5,343 bases of DNA from JAOUEE01 sp051011595 (GCA_051011595.1 JBPCTQ010000005.1:1-5343), one strand, 5' to 3'. Positions 1-5,343 are shown, counted from the first letter of the stretch. Notes: a model not told the origin generated them from the letters alone. Numbers and translations: made by a program.

Positions 1-5
1 CTCAT
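1..5 (-). CDS. Possible start of the next operon gene, perhaps adenylate kinase (partial)
   Basis: Reading leftward, an ATG occupies positions 5 to 3 and is followed by AG before the window ends, so at most one codon and two bases are visible. An AGGA sits 7 nt upstream of this ATG, which is acceptable Shine-Dalgarno spacing, and the ATG lies about 40 nt after the secY stop. In many spc operons the gene after secY is adk (adenylate kinase), whose product often begins Met-Arg; ATG-AG is compatible with that but also with Met-Ser. The identity rests on gene order alone, and the start could be spurious. Confidence 0.35.
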
Positions 6-45
6 GTAGCCGTCCTGTGTCGTTCGAGTCGGTTGCCCGCGCCGA

Positions 46-1383
46 CTAGTTGCTCTTGGAGAGGAAGCCCTCGTAGTTGCGCATCATCAGCTGGCTGTCG
101 ATCTGCTTCATGGTCTCCAGCGAGACGCCCACCGCAATCAGGATCGACGTACCGGCGAAGGCGAATGCGAACTGATCGGTGCCGTCAGGCAGGAGCACCA
201 ACAGGCCGATCGGCGGAATGAGGGCGACAGCCGCCAGGAACAGTGCGCCCGGCAGGGTGATCCGGGAGAGGATCTTCTGCAGATAGCGCTCGGTCTGCGG
301 ACCGGGCCGGATGCCGGGGATGAAGCCACCCTGCTTGCGGAGCTGGTCGGCCTGCTTGGCCGGGTCAAAGGTGATCGCTGTATAGAAGTAGGCGAAGCCG
401 ATGATCAACAGGCCGAAGACCGTGAGGTACACGATGTCGCCCGGCTGGGCGAGATGGTCGTTGACCCACTTCTGCACATCGGCACCCCAGCCATCGGGTG
501 GCAGGAGGACCGATGCCAGCTGCGGCAGGTAGAGCACCGAGCTGGCGAAGATGATGGGGATGACGCCGGACTGGTTGACCTTGAGCGGGATGTACGTGCT
601 CTGGCCGCCATACATCCGCCGGCCGACGACGCGCTTCGCGAACTGCACGGGAATGCGGCGCTGACCCTGCTCGACGAACACGATGGCCACCACCAGACCC
701 ACGGCCATGGCGATCAGCAGGAAGAGGGCGACGTTGCCGTTCTCGGCCTGCACCGTGGTGCCCTGGGCCGGGAAGGTGGAGATCACCGAGGCGAAGATGA
801 GCAACGACATGCCGTTGCCGATTCCCCGCTGGGTGATGAGCTCGCCCATCCACATCAGCAGCGCCGTGCCGGCGGTGAGGGTGAGCACCACCAACGACAC
901 GGTCCAGACGTTGAAGTCCTTGATGAGCTCGATCCCGGCGTTGGTGCTGCCCCCGGTGATGGGGTTGTCGGGGTTGTTGAACAAGAAGGCGAACGAGGTG
1001 GACTGCACCAGGGCGATGGCCACGGTGAGGTACCGGGTCCACTGGGTGATCTTGCGCTGACCGACCGCACCCTGTTGTTGCCACTCTTCGATCTTGGGGA
1101 CCACCACCCCCAGGATCTGCATGATGATGCTGGCCGTGATGTAGGGCATGATGCCCAGCGCGAAGACGGCGAACTGGGTGAGCGCACCGCCCGAGAACAG
1201 CCCCAGCAGCTGCAGGATGCCGCCTTCGGCAGTGCGGTCGCGCAGCAGCTGGACGGCGTCGACATCGATGCCGGGGGCGGGGATGAACGAACCCAACCGG
1301 TACAGCGCGAGGATCATCAGCGTGAACAGGATCTTGTTCCGGAGGTCCGGAACCTTGAACATGTTCGGCAGGGTCTTCAGCAC
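46..1383 (-). CDS. secY: Protein translocase subunit SecY
   Basis: This 445-residue protein is the channel-forming subunit of the SecYEG translocon in the cytoplasmic membrane, which passes unfolded proteins across the membrane and inserts membrane proteins. Ten hydrophobic segments can be placed at roughly residues 17-36, 69-92, 117-137, 159-177, 183-204, 217-237, 271-293, 316-336, 376-398 and 404-424. Family hallmarks include PDLRNK near the N-terminus, a plug region around 56-67 (ILQLLGLFSGGA), MPYITASIIMQ at 79-89, the basic loop QRRIPVQFAKR at 241-251, and GGFIPGIRPG at 352-361, whose Arg359 corresponds to the conserved SecY C5-loop arginine. The start is GTG at 1383: a GAGGAG lies 6 nt upstream, and the distance to PDLR matches my recollection of actinobacterial SecY (MLxxF...FKxPDLR). 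The in-frame ATG at 1362 would remove that conserved segment. The gene follows rplO after 50 nt, the largest gap between genes here. Length is normal for the family. Confidence 0.97.
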   Translation of the reverse strand: MLKTLPNMFKVPDLRNKILFTLMILALYRLGSFIPAPGIDVDAVQLLRDRTAEGGILQLLGLFSGGALTQFAVFALGIMPYITASIIMQILGVVVPKIEEWQQQGAVGQRKITQWTRYLTVAIALVQSTSFAFLFNNPDNPITGGSTNAGIELIKDFNVWTVSLVVLTLTAGTALLMWMGELITQRGIGNGMSLLIFASVISTFPAQGTTVQAENGNVALFLLIAMAVGLVVAIVFVEQGQRRIPVQFAKRVVGRRMYGGQSTYIPLKVNQSGVIPIIFASSVLYLPQLASVLLPPDGWGADVQKWVNDHLAQPGDIVYLTVFGLLIIGFAYFYTAITFDPAKQADQLRKQGGFIPGIRPGPQTERYLQKILSRITLPGALFLAAVALIPPIGLLVLLPDGTDQFAFAFAGTSILIAVGVSLETMKQIDSQLMMRNYEGFLSKSN

Positions 1384-1389
1384 CCGGCG

Positions 1390-1395
1390 CTCCTC
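1390..1395 (-). promoter_or_regulatory. Ribosome binding site of secY
   Basis: GAGGAG read on the minus strand ends 6 nt before the GTG codon at 1383. It decides the secY start in favour of this GTG over the in-frame ATG at 1362. It belongs to secY alone, because the rplO stop is about 40 nt upstream, so secY can be initiated independently of rplO. Confidence 0.8.
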
Positions 1396-1406
1396 ACGGG
1401 GTCGAT

Positions 1407-1420
1407 GCGTCGCCAGACGC
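1407..1420 (-). other. Small stem-loop in the rplO-secY gap
   Basis: Read on the minus strand, GCGTC-TGGC-GACGC forms a perfect 5-bp GC-rich stem with a 4-nt loop, 11 nt upstream of the secY GAGGAG. No run of T follows it, so it is not a rho-independent terminator. An alternative fold pairs CCAG (1433-1430) with CTGG (1417-1414) around an inner GC-GTTC-GC, and the two folds exclude each other. Function is unknown; chance is plausible in DNA this rich in GC. Confidence 0.3.
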
Positions 1421-1433
1421 GAACGCTAGCTGG

Positions 1434-1919
1434 TCAGCGGTTGGTAAGGGCATTGCCCTGAGCCGCAGGGCGAACCTTGAACGGCTTGGGCAGGATCTCA
1501 ACGGTACCGCCGGCGCCGGTGATGGCAGCCTCGGCCGATTTCGAGAAGGCATGGGCCTTGACGGTCACCGCGCGGGTGACTTCGCCCCGACCGAGCACCT
1601 TCACCAACGCACCCTTCGACACCAGGCCCTTGGCCAGCAGGGTGTCGGGGGTGATCTCGTCGAGCTCGCTGGCCTCGATGGTGTCGAGGTTGACGGCCTG
1701 ATACTCGACGCGGAACGGGTTGTTGAAGCCCCGCAACTTGGGCACACGCTGGTGCAGGGGCATCTGGCCGCCCTCGAAACCGACCCGGACGGTGCCACGG
1801 GCACGCTGGCCCTTGGTGCCTCGACCGGCAGTCTTGCCACCCTTGCCGCCGATGCCGCGACCGACTCGTTTGGCGCGCTTCTTCGACCCTTCGGGGGGCT
1901 GGAGATCGTGGATCTTCAT
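1434..1919 (-). CDS. rplO: 50S ribosomal protein L15 (uL15)
   Basis: L15 is a late-assembling large-subunit protein that holds together several 23S rRNA domains. The 161-residue product starts MKIHDLQPPEGSKK and has the typical glycine/lysine/arginine-rich flexible arm (residues about 11-42, with KTAGRGTKGQRARG), then FEGGQMPLHQRVPKLRGF at 48-65 and the globular C-terminal region with KGALVKVLG and AHAFSKSA. Bacterial L15 usually has about 144-150 residues and ends near the GGTVEIL equivalent; here about 18 more residues follow (PKPFKVRPAAQGNALTNR). The chosen ATG has a GAGGAAG at 1926-1932, spaced 6 nt, and lies 1 nt after the rpmD stop (TGA-C-ATG). In-frame extension to 1961 would run into rpmD and adds residues unlike L15. 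Confidence 0.96.
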   Translation of the reverse strand: MKIHDLQPPEGSKKRAKRVGRGIGGKGGKTAGRGTKGQRARGTVRVGFEGGQMPLHQRVPKLRGFNNPFRVEYQAVNLDTIEASELDEITPDTLLAKGLVSKGALVKVLGRGEVTRAVTVKAHAFSKSAEAAITGAGGTVEILPKPFKVRPAAQGNALTNR

Positions 1920-1920
1920 G

Positions 1921-2100
1921 TCAGACTTCCTCGACGTCGACGAGATGGGGCACCCGAGCAAGCATGCCGCGCACCTCTGGTTTGTCTTCGAGCGTATTGG
2001 TCTGGCCGATTCCTCTCAGCCCCAGCGCCCGCAACGTTCCCCGCTGCTTGGGTTTGGTACCGATGGCCGACCGCACCTGGGTGACCTTCAACGACGACAT
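1921..2100 (-). CDS. rpmD: 50S ribosomal protein L30 (uL30)
   Basis: This 59-residue protein is the short bacterial form of L30, a small large-subunit protein. It begins MSSLKVTQVRSAIGTKPKQR and carries the family core TLRALGLRGIGQTN (about residues 22-35), then EDKPEVRGMLARVPHLVDVEE at the C-terminus, so nearly the whole sequence aligns with the family pattern. The ATG at 2100 shares its A with the rpsE stop (TGATG), and a GAGGGGG lies 4 nt upstream, inside the end of rpsE. The open frame continues upstream to 2295, but that part overlaps rpsE and does not resemble L30. L30 is absent from some bacterial lineages; here it is present in its usual place between S5 and L15. Confidence 0.96.
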   Translation of the reverse strand: MSSLKVTQVRSAIGTKPKQRGTLRALGLRGIGQTNTLEDKPEVRGMLARVPHLVDVEEV

Positions 2101-2678
2101 CACGCCCCCTCGGCGGCGGGCACCGGCGTGGCCTTCTCGGCCTCGTTGTAGGCGGTCAACAGCCCACCGGGCACGAACTCGTCGGCCGGCAGGCCCCGGA
2201 GACGGGCCACATGGTCGGGTCGCCGCAGGGCCTGGAGCCCCGCAATGGTGGCCCGGGCCACGTTGATGTGGTTGGCCGAACCCAACGACTTGCACAACAC
2301 GTCGTGGATGCCGGCTTCTTCGAGAATGATCCGCGCCGCACCACCGGCGATGACACCGGTACCGGGCGCAGCCGGCTTGAGCAGCACTCGCCCGGCGCCG
2401 GTCTCGCCGATCACCGGATGCACGATGGTCTGACCGGCGAGGGCCACGCTGAACAGGTTCTTGCGGGCTTCCTCGGTGCCCTTCTGGATGGCGAGCGGGA
2501 CCTCTTTGGCCTTGCCGTAGTCGAGGCCGACCCGGCCGGCGCCGTCACCGATCACCACCAATGCGGTGAACGAGAAACGGCGACCGCCCTTGACCACCTT
2601 GGCCACACGGTTGATGTTGATGACGCGGGATTCGCGCAGCTGCGCTTCACCTGCGGGGGTCTTCTGATCGTCTGACAT
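2100..2678 (-). CDS. rpsE: 30S ribosomal protein S5 (uS5)
   Basis: S5 sits at the back of the 30S body, contributes to decoding fidelity and mRNA entry, and contacts S4 and S8. The 192-residue product has a short acidic N-terminal tail (about residues 1-15), then ESRVININRVAKVVKGGRRF (16-35), which opens the S5 double-stranded-RNA-binding domain, and after it the C-terminal domain with PAAPGTGVIAGG and AGIHDVLCKSLGSANHINV. The VVKGGRRFSF loop, where spectinomycin resistance changes fall in other bacteria, looks wild type. It is longer than Escherichia coli S5 (about 166 residues) through tails at both ends, as is usual in actinobacteria; the C-terminal tail contains RLRGLPADEF and ends in alanine-rich residues. 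The ATG at 2678 shares its A with the rplR stop (TGATG), and a GGAG lies 5 nt upstream. The open frame extends upstream to 3095 only as a shadow of rplR. Confidence 0.97.
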   Translation of the reverse strand: MSDDQKTPAGEAQLRESRVININRVAKVVKGGRRFSFTALVVIGDGAGRVGLDYGKAKEVPLAIQKGTEEARKNLFSVALAGQTIVHPVIGETGAGRVLLKPAAPGTGVIAGGAARIILEEAGIHDVLCKSLGSANHINVARATIAGLQALRRPDHVARLRGLPADEFVPGGLLTAYNEAEKATPVPAAEGA

Positions 2679-3043
2679 CACAGCTCCAGTCCGGCCTCGC
2701 GGGCGGCGTCGGCGAGGGCGGCGACCCGGCCGTGGTAGCGGTATCCACCCCGGTCGAACACCACCTGGTTGATGCCGGCGCCCTTGGCCCGTTCGGCCAA
2801 CAGGGTGCCGACGGCAGTTGCGGCTTGTTTGTTGCTGGTTGCTCCCGAGCGGAGATCGGTCTCGAGGGTCGAGGCCGACACCAGCGTGGTTCCGGCCAGG
2901 TCGTCGATGACCTGGGCACTGATGTGTTTGTTGGAGCGGTAGACGGCCAACCGAGGGCGGCTGGCGCTGCCCGCGACCTTCTTGCGCACCCGACGATGAC
3001 GTCGGAGTCGCTGCTCGCGTCGGTACTTGGATTGGTCCTTCAC
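2678..3043 (-). CDS. rplR: 50S ribosomal protein L18 (uL18)
   Basis: L18 binds 5S rRNA together with L5 and helps attach it to the large subunit. The product has 121 residues, the normal bacterial length. A very basic N-terminus (about residues 1-30, with RREQRLRRHRRVRKKV) is followed by RPRLAVYRSNKHISAQVIDD, and the C-terminal half contains LLAERAKGAGINQVVFDRGGYRYHGRV split by short links, with ADAAREAGLEL at the end; all are family landmarks. The start is GTG at 3043, overlapping the rplF stop by 4 nt (GTGA); no other start would retain the basic N-terminus. A GGAAAGG lies 7 nt upstream, inside rplF. The overlap suggests coupled translation with rplF. Confidence 0.96.
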   Translation of the reverse strand: MKDQSKYRREQRLRRHRRVRKKVAGSASRPRLAVYRSNKHISAQVIDDLAGTTLVSASTLETDLRSGATSNKQAATAVGTLLAERAKGAGINQVVFDRGGYRYHGRVAALADAAREAGLEL

Positions 3044-3579
3044 TTGGCGGCCTTTCCGGCCTTGCGGATGACGTGCTCGCCGGCGTAGCGCACACCCTTG
3101 CCCTTGTACGGCTCGGGCTTGCGAATGGCCCGGATGTCGGCGGCCACCTGCCCGACCTGTTGTTTGTCGATGCCGCTCACGATGATCTGGGTCTGCTGCG
3201 GGACATCGAACTCGACACCGTCGGGCGCGGTGACCTGCACCGGATGGCTGAAGCCCAGCATCAACTCGAGGGCGTTCTTGCCCTTGGCGTTGGCGCGGTA
3301 ACCAACACCCACGATCTCGAGCTCCTTGGAGAACCCCTCGGAGACACCGATGACCATGTTGTTGACCAACGAACGACCCAGCCCGTGCAGGGCGCGGGAT
3401 TCGCGTTCGTCGTCGGGTCGGTCGACCAGCAGCTCGTCGCCCTCGTGGCGAATCGTGAGTCCGCCCGGCAGTTCGCGAGTGAGGGTGCCCTTGGGGCCCT
3501 TCACCTCGATCGAACTGCCCGAAATGGACACCTCGACACCGCTGGGCACCGCGACCGGAGTTTTGCCTACACGTGACAT
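3040..3579 (-). CDS. rplF: 50S ribosomal protein L6 (uL6)
   Basis: L6 lies near the sarcin-ricin loop and the factor-binding site of the large subunit. The 179-residue product matches the usual 176-180. It begins MSRVGKTPVAVPSGVEV and has the two repeated alpha/beta domains of the family: the first over about residues 1-80 with VKGPKGTLTRELP, the second with VGVGYRANAKG and ending in the bacterial L6 signature PEPYKGKGVRY at 155-165, then a lysine-rich tail. The ATG at 3579 lies 10 nt after the rpsH stop. Its likely Shine-Dalgarno, GTGAGG spaced 8 nt, includes the rpsH TGA itself. The frame is open up to 3642, but those extra residues overlap rpsH and are not L6-like. Confidence 0.97.
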   Translation of the reverse strand: MSRVGKTPVAVPSGVEVSISGSSIEVKGPKGTLTRELPGGLTIRHEGDELLVDRPDDERESRALHGLGRSLVNNMVIGVSEGFSKELEIVGVGYRANAKGKNALELMLGFSHPVQVTAPDGVEFDVPQQTQIIVSGIDKQQVGQVAADIRAIRKPEPYKGKGVRYAGEHVIRKAGKAAK

Positions 3580-3589
3580 GGTCGACGCC

Positions 3590-3994
3590 TCACCAGACGT
3601 AGCAAAGCACTTCGCCGCCCATGCGACGCTTGCGCGCCTCACGGTCGGTCATCAGTCCCTTGCTGGTGGACAGAACGGCGACACCGAGGCCACCGAGAAC
3701 CCGCGGCACACCGTCGGCTTTGCTGTAGACCCGCAGACCGGGTTTGGAGACCCGGGTGATACCGCTGATCACTCGCTCACGTTCGGGCGAGTACTTCATG
3801 TCGATGGTCAGGGTCTGGCCCGGGCCCGACTCGGCATCGGCCACGGCGAAGCTGGTGATGTACCCCTCGTTCTTGAGCAGGGAAGCCATGGCTTCCTTCA
3901 GCCTCGAAGAGGGCATGGACACGTCGTCGTGCATCGCCACGTTCGCGTTGCGAATGCGGGTCAACATGTCGGCGATTGGATCAGTCATCGTCAT
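3590..3994 (-). CDS. rpsH: 30S ribosomal protein S8 (uS8)
   Basis: S8 is a primary 16S rRNA binder that organises the central domain of the 30S subunit. The 134-residue product begins MTMTDPIADMLTRIRNAN, the classic S8 N-terminus, and ends with TSKGLMTDREARKRRMGGEV followed by LCYVW, the classic S8 C-terminal rRNA-binding signature. Length is normal (about 130-134). The ATG at 3994 has the strongest Shine-Dalgarno of the window; a second in-frame ATG at 3988 would be too far from it. In Escherichia coli S8 represses the spc operon by binding mRNA near the rplE start. I looked at the rplX-rplE junction here and could not recognise an S8-type site by eye, so autoregulation is not shown. Confidence 0.97.
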   Translation of the reverse strand: MTMTDPIADMLTRIRNANVAMHDDVSMPSSRLKEAMASLLKNEGYITSFAVADAESGPGQTLTIDMKYSPERERVISGITRVSKPGLRVYSKADGVPRVLGGLGVAVLSTSKGLMTDREARKRRMGGEVLCYVW

Positions 3995-4001
3995 GCGTGT
4001 T

Positions 4002-4008
4002 CCTCCTC
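4002..4008 (-). promoter_or_regulatory. Strong ribosome binding site of rpsH
   Basis: GAGGAGG read on the minus strand lies 7 nt before the rpsH ATG at 3994 and selects it over the ATG at 3988. Its 5' end overlaps the rpsN TGA stop. It is the best match to the 16S rRNA 3' end in the window. Confidence 0.8.
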
Positions 4009-4192
4009 ACCAGCTCGCCTTGGTGAGCCCAGGTATCTCGCCGGCGTGGGCCAGCTGTCGCAGGCACACTCGGCACAGGCCGAACTTGCGGTACACCGAA
4101 CGAGGCCGACCACAGCGGCGGCACCGGGTGTAGGAACGCACCTTGTACTTGGGTTTGCGTTGTTGCTTCTGGATGAGGGCCTTCTTGGCCAT
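4007..4192 (-). CDS. rpsN: 30S ribosomal protein S14, zinc-binding short form (uS14, type Z)
   Basis: S14 is a small-subunit head protein that binds 16S rRNA. This is the short zinc-ribbon form of 61 residues, not the 89-101 residue cysteine-free form. Four cysteines make a CX2C-X12-CX2C pattern (C24, C27, C40, C43) and should hold one zinc ion. The N-terminus MAKKALIQKQQRKPKYKVR and the C-terminus GEIPGLTKASW are typical. The name rpsZ is also used for this form. The ATG at 4192 shares its A with the rplE TAA stop (TAATG). Two purine-rich boxes precede it: AGGAG is only 2 nt away, so GAGGGG at 4201-4206, spaced 8 nt, is the more likely ribosome site. In actinobacteria the cysteine-free paralog, if any, is often encoded elsewhere under zinc control; nothing of that is visible here. 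Confidence 0.97.
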   Translation of the reverse strand: MAKKALIQKQQRKPKYKVRSYTRCRRCGRPRSVYRKFGLCRVCLRQLAHAGEIPGLTKASW

Positions 4193-4758
4193 TACTCCTG
4201 CCCCTCACGTCGGAATGGGAAGTCGATGGCATCGAGGAGGGCTTTCCCCTCGGCATCGGATCTGGCGGTCGTGACGATGGTGATGTCCATCCCCCGAGTG
4301 GTGTCGACTTTGTCGTAGTCGACCTCGGGGAAGATGAGCTGTTCGGTGACACCGAACGTGTAGTTGCCGTTCCCGTCGAACGAACGTGGGTTGAGCCCAC
4401 GGAAGTCACGGATGCGCGGAATGGCCAACGAGATGAGACGGTCGAGGAACTCCCACATACGGTCGCCTCGCATGGTGACCTTGGCCCCGATGGCCTGGCC
4501 CTCACGCAACTTGAAGCCGGCAATGGAGTTCCGGGCTCGGGTGATGGTGGGACGCTGACCGGTGATGATGGCCAGGTCTTCGACGGCACCTTCGAGCAGC
4601 TTGGCCTGGGCCACGGCGTCGCCGACACCCATGTTGACCACGACCTTCTCGAAGCGGGGAACCTCCATGACGTTGCCCAGTTCGAGCCCGGCCTGGAGCT
4701 CCGCTCGGATCTCGTCGTTGTAGCGCTCTTTGAGACGCGGCAGCGTGCTAGTTGTCAT
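4192..4758 (-). CDS. rplE: 50S ribosomal protein L5 (uL5)
   Basis: L5 binds 5S rRNA in the central protuberance and contacts tRNA and S13 across the subunit bridge. The 188-residue product is close to the usual 179-187. Landmarks in order are LPRLKERYNDEI near the N-terminus, VPRFEKVVVNMGVGDA at about 38-53, ITGQRPTITRARNSIAGFKL at about 76-95, the GAKVTMRG and LISLAIPRIRDFRGL stretches, then GNYTFGVTEQLIFPE, and ALLDAIDFPFR near the end. The ATG at 4758 overlaps the end of rplX by 11 nt and has only a weak GGGTGG upstream (6 nt), so initiation probably depends on ribosomes finishing rplX. An in-frame ATG at 4803 lies deeper in rplX and would add 15 residues that do not fit L5. Confidence 0.96.
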   Translation of the reverse strand: MTTSTLPRLKERYNDEIRAELQAGLELGNVMEVPRFEKVVVNMGVGDAVAQAKLLEGAVEDLAIITGQRPTITRARNSIAGFKLREGQAIGAKVTMRGDRMWEFLDRLISLAIPRIRDFRGLNPRSFDGNGNYTFGVTEQLIFPEVDYDKVDTTRGMDITIVTTARSDAEGKALLDAIDFPFRREGQE

Positions 4759-5065
4759 CGAGGTCCACCCCCGTTCGTTTGCAGATTCGGATCTTGGTTC
4801 CATCGGGCGAGAACCGGTAGCCGACCCGGGTCGGTTTTCCGTCGGACGGGCTCACGATCGCCACGTTGGAGGCGTCGACGGGCATGTCCTTGTCGATGAT
4901 GCCGCCCTGCATGGTGGCCCGAGTGGGCTTCTGGTGCTTCTTGGCGACATTCACGCCCTCGACGATGACCTTGCCTTCGGCGGGCAGGGCAAACATGACC
5001 TCGCCCTGCTTGCCTTTGTCCTTGCCGGACAGGACCTCGACGGTGTCGCCCTTCTTGATCTTCAT
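4748..5065 (-). CDS. rplX: 50S ribosomal protein L24 (uL24)
   Basis: L24 is an early assembly initiator of the large subunit and lies near the exit of the peptide tunnel. The 105-residue product has the expected length. An N-terminal KOW motif is clear (about residues 3-30, KKGDTVEVLSGKDKGKQGEV), followed by VIVEGVNVAKKHQKPT, GGIIDKDMPVDASNVAIV, and RVGYRFSPDGTKIRICKRTG, all family patterns. Of the adjacent GTG (5068) and ATG (5065), the ATG is preferred because the GAGGTG upstream is then spaced 5 nt rather than 2. The ATG shares its A with the rplN stop (TGATG). The C-terminus runs 11 nt into rplE. Confidence 0.96.
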   Translation of the reverse strand: MKIKKGDTVEVLSGKDKGKQGEVMFALPAEGKVIVEGVNVAKKHQKPTRATMQGGIIDKDMPVDASNVAIVSPSDGKPTRVGYRFSPDGTKIRICKRTGVDLDDN

Positions 5066-5343
5066 CACAACACCTCGGGTGCGAGAGAGACGATGCGCAT
5101 GAACTTCTTGTCGCGGAGCTCACGGCCGACCGGTCCGAAGATGCGGGTGCCGCGGGGCTGGGACTGCTCGTTGATCAGCACCGCTGCGTTCTCGTCGAAT
5201 CGGATGTAGGACCCGTCGGGACGCCGACGTTCCTTCTTCACCCGGACGATGACGCACTTGACGACCTCGCCCTTCTTGACGGCCGCGCCGGGGATGGCGT
5301 CTTTGACCGTGGCCACGATCACGTCACCGATCGAGGCGTAGCG
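5065..5343 (-). CDS. rplN: 50S ribosomal protein L14 (uL14), N-terminus cut by window edge
   Basis: L14 is a conserved large-subunit protein at the intersubunit interface, where it contacts 16S rRNA. The reading frame enters from the right edge and codes for the last 92 residues; the family has about 122, so some 30 N-terminal residues lie outside. The visible part begins RYASIGDVIVATVKDAIPG and contains the L14 signature region VKCVIVRVKKERRRPDGSYI, then FDENAAVLINEQSQPRGTRI and FGPVGRELRDKKFMRIVSLA near the end. A GTG at 5322 could be mistaken for a start, but it codes an internal valine, because conserved L14 sequence continues upstream of it. In spc operons this is the first gene, so the promoter or the link to the S10 operon would lie beyond the window. 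The stop overlaps the rplX start by 1 nt. Confidence 0.96.
   Translation of the reverse strand, partial: RYASIGDVIVATVKDAIPGAAVKKGEVVKCVIVRVKKERRRPDGSYIRFDENAAVLINEQSQPRGTRIFGPVGRELRDKKFMRIVSLAPEVL
5071..5076 (-). promoter_or_regulatory. Ribosome binding site of rplX
   Basis: GAGGTG on the minus strand, within the last codons of rplN, is 5 nt from the ATG at 5065 and only 2 nt from the GTG at 5068. This decides the rplX start as the ATG. Confidence 0.7.

Noticed and set aside
365..1084. 239-residue minus-strand frame inside secY
   Set aside because: Out-of-frame shadow of secY, rich in His, Arg and Gly; the secY frame is uninterrupted, so this is not a frameshifted fragment.
1407..1420. Terminator between rplO and secY
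   Set aside because: The 5-bp stem is short and has no following T run on the minus strand, so it does not qualify as a rho-independent terminator.
454..1461. 335-residue open frame on the plus strand opposite secY
   Set aside because: It lies antisense to a clearly conserved secY, its product is rich in His, Asp, Glu and Gly with no recognisable domain, and such frames arise from GC-rich codon bias on the opposite strand.
1551..2084. 177-residue plus-strand frame opposite rplO and rpmD
   Set aside because: Antisense to two conserved genes and no family resemblance.
2100..3095. A 331-residue S5 with a long N-terminal fusion
   Set aside because: The upstream portion overlaps all of rplR and reads as Arg/Pro-rich shadow; the ATG at 2678 with a GGAG and the TGATG junction gives a normal S5.
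3326..4318. 330-residue open frame on the plus strand opposite rplF, rpsH, rpsN and part of rplE
   Set aside because: It spans four conserved genes in antisense, has no ribosome site that I can see, and its low-complexity composition looks like a shadow.
3981..4628. 215-residue minus-strand frame across rplE and rpsN
   Set aside because: Ser/Pro/Arg-rich out-of-frame shadow; both host genes are intact in their own frames.
1..5343. A new defence, mobile or RNA-based system
   Set aside because: Nearly every base is accounted for by standard spc operon genes in standard order. I saw no repeats, tRNA-like folds, insertion sequence ends or unexplained frames on either strand.

Overview
The window is a stretch of a bacterial chromosome carrying most of an spc-type ribosomal protein operon, all transcribed on the minus strand (right to left as given). 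In transcription order it holds: rplN (L14, first part cut off by the right edge), rplX (L24), rplE (L5), rpsN (S14, short zinc-ribbon type), rpsH (S8), rplF (L6), rplR (L18), rpsE (S5), rpmD (L30), rplO (L15) and secY. At the extreme left edge the first five bases of a further gene may be present; by operon convention this would be adk. Every gene except the two edge ones is complete, and none has a frameshift or internal stop.

The organism is a high-GC bacterium, most probably an actinomycete-phylum member (Actinomycetota). The clues are the strong G/C third-position bias, the four-cysteine S14 sitting inside the spc operon, GTG starts for rplR and secY, and an L5/S8/S5/SecY flavour close to actinobacterial proteins. 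A deep lineage such as Acidimicrobiia is a reasonable guess, because secY directly follows rplO and L15 has a C-terminal tail, but this is inference and cannot be settled by eye.

The layout is extremely compact. Neighbouring genes overlap by 1 nt (TGATG or TAATG), 4 nt (GTGA) or 11 nt, or are separated by 1 to 12 nt. The only larger gaps are 50 nt between rplO and secY and about 40 nt after secY. This packing implies one transcript with coupled translation, giving matched amounts of ribosomal proteins. L5 and L18 are the 5S rRNA binders, S8 and S5 shape the small subunit body, L24 and L15 act in large-subunit assembly, and SecY forms the membrane channel that docks on the ribosome. No promoter or rho-independent terminator is visible, so transcription must start upstream of the right edge and continue past the left edge.

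The plus strand carries only antisense open frames that GC-rich coding DNA produces by chance. There are no RNA genes, mobile elements, CRISPR arrays or repeats. This is a conserved core locus; I found no sign of a new system, only modest points of interest (the L15 tail, a small hairpin before secY, and the overlap pattern).
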